NCBI GenBank assembly: GCA_013339895.1
Contig: JABACO010000001.1
Location: forward strand, 22,154,996 to 22,218,995
Direction of reading: 5' to 3'
From: Ephydatia muelleri
Lineage: Eukaryota; Porifera; Demospongiae; Spongillida; Spongillidae
Length of the DNA: 64,000 bases
The stretch's first letter is position 1. Each line of letters starts with the position of its first letter. The notes under the pieces are model-generated. The model saw nothing but the letters and a program-made list of their open reading frames with translations. It searched no databases and was not told the DNA's origin. Shown piece after piece: positions 12,025 to 22,740 of the stretch. Position numbers and translations under genes: made by a program.

Positions 12025-12673
12025 GCACGCACCCACGTACACGCACAGCACACGCACAGCACACGCACACACGTGATGATCAGTATTTCGCATTCATGCA
12101 TGTAAATACCACATGCATGGCGGCAACTCACTTCAGGATCCAGGTGCTCTTCCGCTGTGCGATCTAGATCAAGCAAACCTTGGTTCACCGTCTTCTCCAA
12201 GTCCAATGCTGCCTCCATGGCCTCCGCCGCCGATCCCCACTCGTCTCTGTCCGGTTTCTTAATATCCTTCAGATTGATCCTCCCGCCGCGCAGGTTCTGG
12301 TACGTCATCAGCGTACTTGCCCGATCCATCTTGTCCGACGCGCTCTTCCAAAAATAGTCCACGAACCCTTTCAGGTCTACATCGTCTCGGTCGAACTGGG
12401 AGGCCTGCATTATGGAGATGGACGCATAATACTGAGTGATCACGAAAACCTTTTCTTTGTGTTTTGTCCCAGCTAGCTTGTTTGCGGTGCCTTATAATTA
12501 AATACTCTCAGGAATAAAACGTTTGCAGCCTAAAATAAAAGTAACAAAAACCTATCGTCACTAGCTGAACTTACCATGGACGTGTACACATACATGGAGT
12601 AGAGCTCCAGGTTGATGTGTTTGTTCACTCCAGCCTCATTCTCCTTGTCGTATCTCTGCCTGCAAGTACTCAT
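9495..12673 (-). CDS. ferritin: Ferritin subunit, complete three-exon gene (170 aa)
   Basis: Iron-storage cage subunit. Exons on the minus strand: 12673-12575 (33 codons), 12404-12132 (91 codons), 9635-9495 (46 codons plus TGA). All junctions are phase 0 with AG/GT sites, and the total of 170 aa is the normal size for a cytosolic ferritin without signal peptide. Family motifs: INLELYSMYVY, QFDRDDVDLKGF, YQNLRGGRI, DIKKPDRDEWG, LEKTVNQ, and the C-terminal YVTNLQRVGPG with an HFDHETLG end. Of the usual ferroxidase ligands (human H numbering), E27, Y34, E107 and Q141 are present as E23, Y30, E103 and Q137. The B-helix cluster E61/E62/H65 reads D57/K58/R61, so the diiron site looks impaired, as in vertebrate L chains. 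Intron 2 is 2.5 kb and holds a foldback element. No IRE loop was seen upstream of the ATG, though only part of the 5' UTR can be judged. The gene converges on ALAS. Confidence 0.95.
9746..9770. repeat. poly-C run in ferritin intron 2
   Basis: Uninterrupted C25 on the plus strand (G25 on the ferritin sense strand), preceded by CCTCCTCC sequence. Just inside intron 2, about 110 bp from ferritin exon 3. Confidence 0.95.
9906..10152. mobile_element. Foldback (hairpin) element in ferritin intron 2
   Basis: A near-perfect inverted repeat of about 247 bp: left arm starts GGGACAGTTTCCGCG, right arm ends CGCGGAAACTGTCCC, with a short centre near 10029. It has no coding capacity. The inner motif (tcgctataacttcc ... 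ttcaacacttcat) recurs inside the hairpin blocks near 20400 and 33670, and the outer motif recurs near 20800 and 34060, so it belongs to a family spread through the window. Target-site duplication is unclear in the TTATTA-rich flanks. Confidence 0.85.
10153..12131. other. AT-rich remainder of ferritin intron 2, no gene seen
   Basis: About 2 kb of AT-rich sequence without an ORF longer than about 80 codons that resembles a protein. A (CA)n run lies at 11970-12021 and a CA-rich tail continues to about 12070, close to the donor of ferritin exon 2. Nothing else is recognisable. Confidence 0.8.
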
Positions 12674-12788
12674 GTTCTCGATCGCCGCAGCAACGGTGAG
12701 TATAGGATAAAATAGCACAAGAAGCAAATAAAATGCGGGTCTTTTCTATCGCGAACGTGCCTTGCCCGAATGATGCAAAGTGTCGATG

Positions 12789-12796
12789 TGACGTCA
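12789..12796. promoter_or_regulatory. Palindromic CRE-type site upstream of ferritin
   Basis: TGACGTCA, a full CREB/ATF-type palindrome, lies 116 bp upstream of the ferritin start codon. Position fits a proximal promoter element; function is inferred and a chance 8-mer is possible. Confidence 0.35.
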
Positions 12797-12954
12797 GTGC
12801 CGCGTTCAATTGTTAGTAAGCCAAAGTACAGCTGTTCACAATGAAGTCATCGTGTCTTCTAATGCGAGTCAATTGCATACGTCAGCATTTGCTTTGCCGT
12901 CCCACAAGTATTGTGCCAGTAGAGAGACACACACACATGTGCACATGCATACAC

Positions 12955-13265
12955 ACAACTGGCGATGCATGATGTGTTCTCATTGAGGGGGTTAAGGTTA
13001 GTACACGTGTATGTGTTAGCACACACTCTCTGATAATGTATGTTATAGATGCCCACCTCTCTGATGGGGATCGACTGGCGACGCTTGATGTGTTCCCATT
13101 GATGGGGATTGATCTGTTTAAGGTTAGTACACGTTTATGCGTTAGCACACACTCTCTGATAATATATGTATTGTATTCTTATAGATGCCACCTCTCCGAT
13201 GGGGATCAATAGGCGATGCATGATATGTTTCCATTGAGGGGGATTGATCTGTGTAAGGTTAGTAC
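12955..13265. repeat. Three tandem copies of a roughly 100-120 bp unit
   Basis: The segment GGCGAYGCWTGATRTGTT...TTAAGGTTAGTACAC occurs near 12960, 13075 and 13212, with GTTAGCACACACTCTCTGATAA between copies 1-2 and 2-3. Each copy ends in AAG followed by GTTAGT, like a 5' splice site. The middle copy reads open as HLSDGDRLATLDVFPLMG but the third has a stop. It may be a decayed tandemly duplicated exon; no family is recognised. Confidence 0.7.
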
Positions 13266-13392
13266 ACACTGCACATTTCCCTCCACACTACACCTGTCCC
13301 TCCACACTACACATGTCCCTCCACACACTACACATGTCCCTCCACACACTACACATGTCCCTCCACACACTACACATGTCCCTCCACACAGT
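13266..13392. repeat. 22-bp minisatellite
   Basis: About five copies of CTCCACACACTACACATGTCCC and shorter variants in direct tandem, immediately after the triplicated unit. Confidence 0.9.
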
Positions 13393-13761
13393 CTCTACTT
13401 CGCACTGTTCCTCATCCTCATGAGAAAGCATTGTCTTGTACTGATGTGTGCTGGGAATACACACATCCAAACCTCTCTACGCTGTGTTCTCCAATAAGTG
13501 CTCCCCACCCATCCTACATGTAGCTATGTGCTGCGTACGAGAGATGCCCAACCCAAAAGATGGGAGGGTGTGTGACAAGGGTACTCATGAGGTTGTGACA
13601 GGGGTACATGTGTGTGTAACAGGGTACTGATGTGATGGTGAGAAGGTAAATGCAGATGTGTGGGGATATGAAGGTGGATGCATGTGGACCAGCTATAGCA
13701 AGTTGTTCACGTGTGTGTGGGGATGTGTGTGTATGTGTGTGTATGTGTGTGTGTACTATAG

Positions 13762-14640
13762 ATGTACTGCACCATATGCTCAGGAGATGCTCAAGATGTT
13801 CATGTGTGATGCCCCCAACTGCTCAAAGTAAGTGCATTAGCCCTACCCACAATGACATAACAGGTCATGTACACATACACTTACAGTACATACACACACA
13901 CAAGGTCTACATGTATTGCCTGCTTTGAGAAACTCTGTGGAGACGATGAATTAGCAAGGATCAGTACATATTTGTTGCCACATACTGCTTTGTGTTTGAG
14001 GTATGGGTGCTGGCCACGCCTACTGCACAGGTGAGGAGTGGCTGCGTTACATGTGCTCACCTCATCACTTGAAGCTCCGCCTTCAGAGCAAAAGAGAGGA
14101 CTGTCCGCATACAAAAGCTGCAAGAGTTGTTCATGAATTATCATGAACTACAGTATGTGAGTTTTTGGGGAAGGCATTGCTCCATTACAAACCCTGATTC
14201 CTTTGTCCGTATTGAGTCGGCAACGAATTTGGTTCTGTTTTCTTTGCCATCTCACCCAACGCACACCTTTTTGTTTTTAATCTGTAACCTTTCTTACACC
14301 CAACATCCCTAGGAACCTCCTCCCATTTGTCCCCTCGTCCCAGCAGACAGCAGAAGACCAATCTGAGTGCTTGGCCTGTTCGATGGCATTGTTACAGGTC
14401 AGTTGGGATCGTGTTTGAGGAGGAGGAGGAGAAAGGGATGTTGAGGAAATACCTAAGGGGAGAGAGGTTGGGCTACCTTTGCGCATGAGGTACCTGATTC
14501 CCTTCTTTCTCCTCAGGATTACTGGTGCTTAAAGAGCTCGGCATTGAGAGATATGTTGCTTTGGAGATTGATCCTGATTCAGTCAAGGTGGCTGTACATC
14601 TTTGCATTTTTGAGGGGCGTGAAGATGAACCCCTGAGCAG
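13762..14640 (+). pseudogene. DNMT3-like (pseudogene): DNMT3-type DNA methyltransferase relic (ADD and motif I exons, disrupted)
   Basis: Several exon-like segments read in order as a de novo DNA methyltransferase. 13762-13827 begins YCTICSGDA and, after a one-base frame change, gives MFMCDAPNCSK, matching the ADD zinc-finger start. About 13965-14156 gives YCFVFEVWVLATP, then EEWLRYMC in another frame, then KLQELFMNYHELQ in a third. About 14315-14395 gives RRPI-stop-VLGLFDGIVTG, which is catalytic motif I with TGA where the family has arginine. 14519 onward gives GLLVLKELGIERYVALEID, after which similarity fades. Splice-like AG and GT sites still flank the segments. PWWP and the rest of the catalytic domain (PC and later motifs) are absent. 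At least three disruptions argue for a decayed copy. Homology is from recalled motifs, but the order of five blocks makes it convincing. The next 400 bp to the minisatellite show nothing. Confidence 0.75.
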
Positions 14641-15039
14641 AAATAATAAGATTGCGGGCATGCACAGATGAGCACAGTGTCTACAGAGTTAGCGGTAATT
14701 AGATTGTGGGACCACCTTGGCCAAGCACGCTGGTTTTTGAACTCAAGGGGTAGCACAACTTCGTGATGGAGGGAGGGAAGGGTGGGGGAGGGGGGTTGTA
14801 AAACTCGATGGTGCATGTACGCATGCACGATTCCAAATTATGGTTTCCATTATTCCATATACGCAAACATCGAACGAAATACATGTTCAGGATAAATAAA
14901 GTTTCAGCCCTGCACACTATTTTATTCGATCGTCTTTTGACTGCGTCAGTAACCTCGAATCAGTTAGTGTACATGTACGTATACGGGGTCCGCGATCTGA
15001 ATTGGGCTATTCCATTAATAAATCGTACACCCCCACGGA

Positions 15040-16122
15040 TGACAAAAATGTGTGTCCTGGGGTCATGTTTAATATTTGTCCAGGGGGCATGTATGGGTGC
15101 TAACAGGTATGTGTCCTGGGGGGGAGTGATGTAAGCTTGTAAGCTGTCCAGGATATTCTAGGGGTGATGTGTGTGTCCTGGGGGGAACCATGTCCTCCGT
15201 CCAGGTACTCTAGGGTTCAGGTGCATGTCCTGGGGGGAGCCATGCCCTCCGTCCGGGGTACTCAAGGGGTTAAGATGTGTGTCCTGGGGGGAGATACGCC
15301 CTCTGTCCGGGGTACTCTAGGGGTTAAGGTGTGTGTCCTGGGGGGAGATATACCCTTTGTCCGGGGTACTCTAAGGGTTATAGTGTGTCCTGGGGGGAGA
15401 TACGCCCTTTGTCCGGGGTACTCTGGGGGTTAAGGTGTGTGTCCTGGGGGGAGATATGCCCTTTGTCCGGGGTACTCAAGGGGTTAAGATGTGTGTCCTG
15501 GAGGGAGATACGCCCTCCTGTCCGGGGTACTCTAAGGGTTATAGTGTGTCCTGGGGGGAGATATGCCCTCCGTCCGGGGTACTCTAGGGGTTAAGGTGTG
15601 TGTCCTGGGGGGAGATATGCCCTTTGTCCGGGGTACTCTAGGGGTTAAGGTGTGTGTCCTGGGGGGAGATACGCCCTCCGTCCGGGGTACTCTAGGGGTT
15701 AAGGTGTGTGTCCTGGGGGGAGATATACCCTTTGTCCGGGGTACTCTAAGGGTTATAGTGTGTCCTGGGGGGAGATATGCCCTCCGTCCGGGGTACTCTA
15801 GGGATTAAGGTGTGTGTCCTGGGGGGAGATATGCCCTTTGTCCGGGGTACTCTAGGGGTTAAGGTGTGTGTCCTGGGGGGAGATATACCCTTTGCCGGGG
15901 TACTCCAGGGGTTAAGGTGTGTGTCCTGGGGGGAGATATGCCCTTTGTCCAGGGGTACTCTAGGGGTTAAGGTTTGTGTCCTGGGGGGAGATACGCCCTC
16001 CGTCCGGGGTACTCTAGGGGTTAAGGTGTGTGTCCTGGGGGGAGATATGCCCTTTGTCCGGGGTACTCTGGGGGTTAAGGTGTGTGTCCTGGGGGGAGAT
16101 ACGCCCCCCGTCCGGGGTATCT
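15040..16122. repeat. 54-bp minisatellite, about 20 copies
   Basis: Tandem array of a 54-bp unit (some copies 52 bp) containing GTCCTGGGGGGAGATATGCC and GTCCGGGGTACTCTAGGGGTT. The left margin is degenerate (15040-15200) and the right margin abrupt at about 16122. As 54 is a multiple of three, it stays open as an 18-residue repeat (such as KVCVLGGDMPFVRGTLGV) in more than one frame, but no start, splice context or flanking exon supports translation. Confidence 0.95.
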
Positions 16123-16482
16123 AGTCGAAATAACCGGTTTATGTTTCTCCATTTTAGGTATTCGTCGTCTGCAGCCCATTATTCGAATACTTTTTTATAC
16201 CGATATCTGGATATAATTTTCAATTGAGTATTTCATAACATACGTGCAATGTGGGGACGACATCGGAAACAATCAATGATTGCGTAAATAGATATAAATG
16301 GTCATCATTGGGATACAAAATTACAACGTGTACTAGCTCAATGCTTTTATGATATCGTCGTCTTCAAGTAAATAACTAAGTTCATTAGTATATGCCACGA
16401 GTTGTGTTTATATGTAGTAGCAATAATTTTATGTACCGGTACTAGTATTGCATTGTTAATTTTATTGTACAGTGGTACGAAG

Positions 16483-16538
16483 TAGTCTCGGCCCGAGACC
16501 CAGCAGCAGCGGATACGTTGGGTCTGGGGCCGAGACTA
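16483..16538. mobile_element. 56-bp hairpin MITE with 9-bp target duplication
   Basis: Begins TAGTCTCGGCCCGAGACCC and ends GGGTCTGGGGCCGAGACTA, forming a hairpin around a short core. It is flanked on both sides by the exact 9-mer GGTACGAAG (16474-16482 and 16539-16547), a clear target-site duplication. The same TAGTCT...AGACTA ends recur at 39898-40018 and 41209-41261. Confidence 0.88.
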
Positions 16539-16547
16539 GGTACGAAG

Positions 16548-19328
16548 TGAACATATCTGAGTATTGCGCTAGGTGAAATAGAATGACAGACTTCTCACCC
16601 ATTTCAAGTAAGTATGCGCGCTCTGTTTGAGAGCATTACGCAATCGTACTGATGGGAAATTTCATATGCATTTAGCGAGAAACGTGAATGGAGTGTTGTG
16701 GGATGATTGTAAGTGGAGTACGTGATTGTAGGTGGTTTACATGGTGATGTCTGGTCTCAGTGGTTAGTGTTGGATGGTTAGGTTTACATTACTATTGATA
16801 TGTACAAGTGCATGGTAAAGACATACAATTTATTAAACTCTATTTGGCAAACACATGCTACTGTAGACCTTTGTGTCTCTGTGTTTTCAACTTACATGCA
16901 TAGCTCTAGTTTGGATGCAAGACCATGCAGGTGGATTTCTGTGCAGACATAAATTATCTCCTCAGTGTGCACTCTACAAGCACCATAACCTGAATAACCT
17001 AGGTATTCGACAGGAAATTTGGCAAAATCTATTCGATTTTGTTTTTTAAACTATTCAGAAAAATTGATTCTCAGATCCACAAAAACCTGAAAAATCGATT
17101 AGTGTTAAAAGAAAAATCAATTTTCATTATACAGGGGAGGTTACACACCCTAGTGGGGTCACAACCCCCTCAGTCAGAAGAGGTCCATGAGGTCCTCTTG
17201 TATCACTTACATGTAGTCTCATGTTGTGCATTGTACACCATAATCAGATAGCCATGGGTCACTGTATTCAATCTAATACAAAATAATGCACTCACACCCA
17301 TGTGCACCTTAAGTTAAGCCCTACTCCTTGGTCCATCACAAATGTAACTCCAAATAATGCAATACCACATAGAACACCGGCATCCACCTTGCACCATGAT
17401 AAGGCATCAGTTAGGACTGGGTCAAGTCCACTCATAATATTGGAGCAATTTCAGTCTTTGAACCATTTGAACAGCGTCACTGCTACAACGTTCGTTCCAG
17501 AACCCAGCCTCGCCAATGTGTTTGTGATACACTGTATCTGACTCCGAATTTGAACAGTACTGTATGATGCAGTCGCGGTACAAGTAACAGGCAGAATTCG
17601 CATATCATACCTGTAGAGCATATCATACCTGTAGAGCAGTCACGCATGTGGCCATACCTTTCAACTTCAGTACACAAGTCAATAAAAACATTCTCTAACG
17701 AGAAAGTTGTTGGTATATAGGATCTGAAGTAGTGCCTCTTGAACAGGCCAAAAAATAGTGTTCACGTACATCACACGTATTTATAAATGATGACGTATAA
17801 TAGTTAGGACACCAAAAAACATGGCAGCAAACTTCCCATGATGAAACTGTAACCCCTCTATAGCTCAATCCTGTTGTGCTCTCAAGTGATTTCCGTGTGT
17901 GTGAGTAGTTCATGTGTGTGTGTGTGTGTGTGTGTGTGTGAGTAGCTGTGTGTGTTTATGTGTGTGTGTGTTTAGCTTTGTGTGTGTGTGTGTGTGCGTG
18001 TGTGCATGTAATATCTCTAGCGTGTGAAAATCTGGGGGGCGGGTGTTTCACATTCAAGGTAAAAGACTTCGAAGCTGTCAGCGAATACAATTTTAAAAAT
18101 GACAGTTACATAAAAAGCAATTGAATGGGGAACGCTCGATCACAAAGCCTCACTCATTCAGCGTGAGATTCACGCAGTTGCCAATCTTGTAGCATATTTA
18201 AACACATGCATTAAACCTTGGCAATTAGAGCTATAACATAACAAACTCACGGTCATATACTCGAGAGTCTCACAAACTCCAGTGACGATGTCTCGTGAAC
18301 TAGCTAGCTAGCTAATTAGTAATTCTAGTCTAGTTAAGTTCATATTATTTTTAATTTACAGCATGACATATTTGTTTTAATTATGCGCGGTACAAATAAA
18401 TTGTCTTGAATGTAGCGTTACAATGTGTAACGCTAACTTGATGAAAAATACATATACTAATAAGGACAATTTTAAGCTAGTTTTGAATTCAATTTGAAAA
18501 TATTTAAAGATGTCCTACAATGTATGGGCCATTTCTGGGCTACTTCAGCTCCTGTAAATGGAACCCAGCTGAAGAAATAATTCTCACTGAGCAACAAATG
18601 AGTATCAATTTCGCTTCTGTCGAGAAAACGACGAGCATACATCAAACATGATCATAATTACTGGGACCAAAACATAATAGAAACAAGAAAAAAGCGACGC
18701 ACATGATGGGTTTGCACTACACATGAGTTGGTCAATGTACTAGTAGTAAAGTCTTTATAATTTTCCGTTCACACTATAATCTCTGCATGATCAAGAGCAC
18801 TTCTTTGCAATGAGGGTTCAATCTATGGAGGTGGGAGAGGTACGAATGCTGTGAGAAATATAAATACATCCCGCTGGTGAAGTAAATTATTGTACGACAT
18901 CACTTTAACCTATGTATGGGCCATTTCTGGATATGTCAAAGGAAGTAAAGTGTGTGTAGACTACCTTCATTAAACCCTGTGTGTGTGTGTGTGCACATAG
19001 TAGGGTAGCTCCTCGTATTGTGATGTGAAGATAATCACAAGGACTTTTTGAGCACACACACACAAACACACACACATTTATGAAGACTACATACTATCCT
19101 TTGATACAGTACACACACAGAGACACCACACACAGACATACACACACACATTCATGTAGACTACATACTATCCTTTGATGCAGTAGAAACCCTCCCATTG
19201 ATGTGATGATGAGAAAACCACAGTGCTTAAACACATTCACACCAACCCACACAGAAACTTGCTTGGTACAACAACTGCTGATAGTCTTCCTCATAGTAGT
19301 ACAGTACCTCAATGTGTATATGAATTAG
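16548..19328. other. Gene-poor AT-rich stretch
   Basis: No ORF here resembles a protein. It holds (TG)n runs at about 17913-18005 and 18978-18994, CA-rich runs at 19050-19160, an AGCTAGCTAGCTAG run near 18300, and a duplicated 30-bp segment (TACATACTATCCTTTGAT) near 19090 and 19160. Nothing else is seen. Confidence 0.8.
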
Positions 19329-19664
19329 GCTGAATTTAGTACTAACAATGCTGAGTTGTCTGAAGTTCTCCCAGAACTTAGCGTTGAACAAACAGAAACT
19401 GTAAGAAATGTTATATCTAATATGTCTATACTTAATGGCCTTTACATTGAACATTTATGGTTTACTGAGCAAAAACAAAATATTTTGTATCATGGACACA
19501 TCATTTCAGCGAAAAGTACTGGCAAAGTTCCAAAAGCCACCATCTGTTACTGGACACAGGAAGACATCGAGGAAGAAGGGGAAGATGAAAAAATATGCAT
19601 ATTACAGCTGCTTACTGACTATATAACTGGAGATATGATTTTTGTTGATTTTCCTGACATGTGA
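19329..19664 (+). CDS. Unrecognised terminal-exon-like ORF (about 111 codons)
   Basis: An open frame starts directly after an AG acceptor-like site (TGAATTAG) that itself holds the upstream in-frame stop, and ends at TGA 19662-19664. The product is acidic and normal-looking in composition, with EQTETVRNVISNM, KVPKATICYW and a DMIFVDFPDM end. No family is recognised. It stands alone: no upstream exon is visible in the AT-rich DNA to its left. It could be the last exon of a gene whose other exons I cannot see, or a relic of a transposon protein. The chain has no ATG near its start, consistent with an internal or terminal exon. Confidence 0.35.
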   Translation, partial: AEFSTNNAELSEVLPELSVEQTETVRNVISNMSILNGLYIEHLWFTEQKQNILYHGHIISAKSTGKVPKATICYWTQEDIEEEGEDEKICILQLLTDYITGDMIFVDFPDM

Positions 19665-20109
19665 AATGCCTTTTTCATTGAATGGTAAAATTTTGTTTCC
19701 GAGAACATGATATATATACACTTGGCTATATATTTCTATATCGCTACCATGAGCAGCCTGCATATTTGGCATGATTTTATGCATAATATCTGCTGTAGTA
19801 CCTTCTGAAAACTATTTTTATATGCAGATATGTGTGGCAGTTACTCCTTATATATTTGGCTGCAGTAGCATGTTTAGTAAGATCAGTGTAGCGAATATAA
19901 GTTAAACCGGCACAGTTTTTTTTAGCGCAGTCATTCAATTCCATACATTGAAAAGTATCGCTTTATGCTGCCGTATTGACCGAATGAAAAAAGATGATAT
20001 GATAATTAATATACCGTTGGAATGCACATTTTTTACTCTTTTTAGAACCATGCAAATTATTGCAAAAATATCCATTTGAAAAATATATCCAAGTACCTAG
20101 CATAAACAG

Positions 20110-21853
20110 GTTGATGCAGGTCACTAGAAATCAATAATAGGGCACTCGCTTTTCAAAAAACGAGTGCCCTAGTATAGTGACATGCATCAATCTGTTTTGC
20201 TGTGTGTAATGTAGCCATTTCCACTTGGAAAACCAGATCGCTATAGAACCCCTCTACCTACAAACCTAATTTGAAGCGATTTGATTACTCCTGCCGAAAG
20301 CCTGTGGGGTATCGGACGGTGCAATACGGGCACAGAGCAAGTGCAAGACCCCAAAATATATTGTACCGTAGAGAAATGGTGTAGTATGAAGTGTTGAAAA
20401 TAGGAAGTCAATGGCATGTACCGTTCGGAAGTTATAGCGATTCAATTAAACGTGAATGATTTTTGCGATGGGTCATTTTCATGGAAACTGACCCATTTAG
20501 CATAGTTTACATATGTGGGCAACTTTTTCACACCTAATAACTGCTTCGTACCATCTTGGAAATTATATCTTCTCTCATCTATGTCTCAACAGAGACTGAA
20601 ATATCTTATTATCTGGAACGTTCTATACGAAAACGGGTCTTGTGGATTTTATTTTATAACATAAAATCATAGGAAAAAAACGCGTCGAATCACTTTATGA
20701 TTTTCAAATGATTTGTCACTTACATTCTGTTACAGAATGTTTACATTATGTTACAGTCTGTAACATAGTTTTTTCCCTGTGAATTTAAATCGATATATGG
20801 AACAGTTTGCGCGAAAATTGACCCGGCCACGGAAACTGTCCCATATCTTCCGAAATATTAACGCTGTCGGGTTCCTATTTTTAACACAACATACCACACC
20901 ATTACTATATGTGAAAGTCCATTTTGGTGCCGATACCCCATAGGGTTCAAAACGACTACATACTCAGGTAGGAGTGTCCAAATAGGTTCAAAATAGGTAC
21001 CTACGTAGAAGGGTCCTACCACTATTGATTCATTTCCCGGGCGTTACGCGCCATGAACGTATTACGACTGGCTTCGAGGACGTCCTCGTGATACGTTAAT
21101 GGCGAGTAACGCCCGGGAAATATGCAATTACTTTGCACACTTGTATCTCCATAACGGATTAAGCAAAAATTAACGAACAGACCAAATCAATAGCGGTAGG
21201 ACCCTTCTACATAGGTACCTATTTTGAACCGATTTAGACACTCCTACCTGAAGATGTGGCCGTCTTGAACCCTACGGGGTAGCGACCTTGAAACGTCGGT
21301 ACCCCGCATGTGTAAGACACCAAAAGACATATAGTAATGGTGTGGTATGTTGTGTTAAAGATTGGAACCCGATAGCGTTAATATTTCGGAAGTTATATCG
21401 ATTTAAATTTAATGTTATAAAATGAAATCCACAAGACCCATTTAAGTATAGTACATTCCATCTATCATTAGATATTTCAAACAATGAATAATTAATATTA
21501 ATTAACGTAATGAAAAGTATATATATTTTTCCATACACATAAAATACACATCAAACACAGACAGGTACGGTGTACACTCTTCGGAGAATGCTCTGGCATT
21601 TGCTCTAATTAAGCAAAGCTTAAGTTGGAGAACAGGTAGAAAGAAGCCTGTGACTTTGGCAGGGACTTGTGGATTGCAAGCCGAGCAGCAACTTGTGCAA
21701 GAAACAATGAAGCCTCTTTACCCCAAGCCCCATAGGAATCAACTGCCAGAGGGGTTGAGACCCACCCTAGACCTGAACACTTTTCATCGTTGGCCTGGTG
21801 TTTCCTGCTCCGCTCCGTTGCCTCAAGGACTGCATCAAAAGTTGCTCCCGCAA
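20110..21853. repeat. Hairpin-rich duplicated block, copy 1
   Basis: Nearly the same sequence occurs at 33383-35117. From left to right: a small hairpin around AACGAGTGCCCTAG (20110-20195), a segment with GAAGTGTTGAAAATAGGAAG, a TGTAACAGA-type inverted motif near 20730-20770, a large hairpin with arms at about 20840-21000 and 21190-21400, and 21545-21853 matching the antisense C-terminus of the RT-endonuclease element. The similarity stops abruptly at 21853, where the YR element begins. The hairpins probably arose from foldback elements nested in a retroelement end before the duplication. Confidence 0.8.
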
Positions 21854-22308
21854 CCGGGTGGAAATTAATTGAAATAGGAACACGTGATCAATCATTGCAG
21901 TTGGTGTGTCATGTTTGATGGCGTGTGATATTTTGGTCAAGTAATGTGACAGGCCACAACCTAAAGAAGGGTGTGGCTTCTATTGAAGGCTAGAATTGGA
22001 TTGGTGTTAAGAACTGGGCCTTGTGTTGATGTCGTAACTCTCACACGTGGTTATCCAGTAATACTAATTGCAGACATGTTTTTGCCAACCCTAACAAGGA
22101 TAGTTACTTAGGCCCCTTCTAATACTACCATCATAATTACCCACAACCTCCCACCTTTTGTCAACTATGTATCCAGCCTCGCATTGTGTATATAAGGGAG
22201 GTCTTTATGTCATACTCCCTCAATAGGCACAACCAACTGCCCCATATAGCACTGCTTATCACATACATTCAGACCCAGACTTAGATCTGCCCATGGCGCC
22301 CCTGGGGC

Positions 22309-22656
22309 ATGCATATAAGCCCATTACACACAACACGCACCCTCTCAGTTCTGTCCAGCAGTGGGATTGATCGCATATTGATCATCATAGAACTAGAGAC
22401 CGATAAGACATACACGCATGTAATGGGGCTGTCTGCAGAGGTCCAGCACCTTTACCTCAATCAGGCCAACCTCACGACGTCTGGCAATAAGTGGGCCCTG
22501 GTTGAAAGGATGCTGGACAACGCCATTATCCGTAGCAATGCCCCATCCAAGGGGGAAAGTGGCAAGAACCCAGATGGGCAAGATGGTACACAGAACGAGG
22601 ACGAACCAGCAGGGCAAGCCCTACAGTCAACAATTGATCTCGACTTGCCAGCATAA
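22309..22656 (+). CDS. SAP-like domain protein of YR element copy 1
   Basis: 115 codons. The segment LYLNQANLTTSGNKWALVER fits the SAP helix-extended-helix signature (L..L...L.TSGNK..LVERM), a DNA/RNA-binding module. It is followed by an acidic, low-complexity tail. It sits where a gag-like first ORF would be, upstream of the RT remnant. The stop after DLDLPA is about 80 bp before the RT-like reading begins, so it may once have been part of a longer polyprotein. Copy 2 has the same ORF at 28537-28899 with few changes. Role in the element is inferred. Confidence 0.6.
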   Translation: MHISPLHTTRTLSVLSSSGIDRILIIIELETDKTYTHVMGLSAEVQHLYLNQANLTTSGNKWALVERMLDNAIIRSNAPSKGESGKNPDGQDGTQNEDEPAGQALQSTIDLDLPA

Positions 22657-22740
22657 GAGGAAGAGGCAGCCCTAACAACAGCTCCGTATCGTGGTCCCGC
22701 CATCACTATATCTCCATCAATGATGCAGTGAAGCTCCTGT

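Noticed and set aside
14808-15134. 108-codon ORF before the minisatellite
   Set aside because: Merges into the repeat and shows no recognisable protein features.
15164-16124. 54-bp repeats as a CRISPR-like or coding array
   Set aside because: No spacers: units are contiguous and all alike; eukaryotic context; simple minisatellite.
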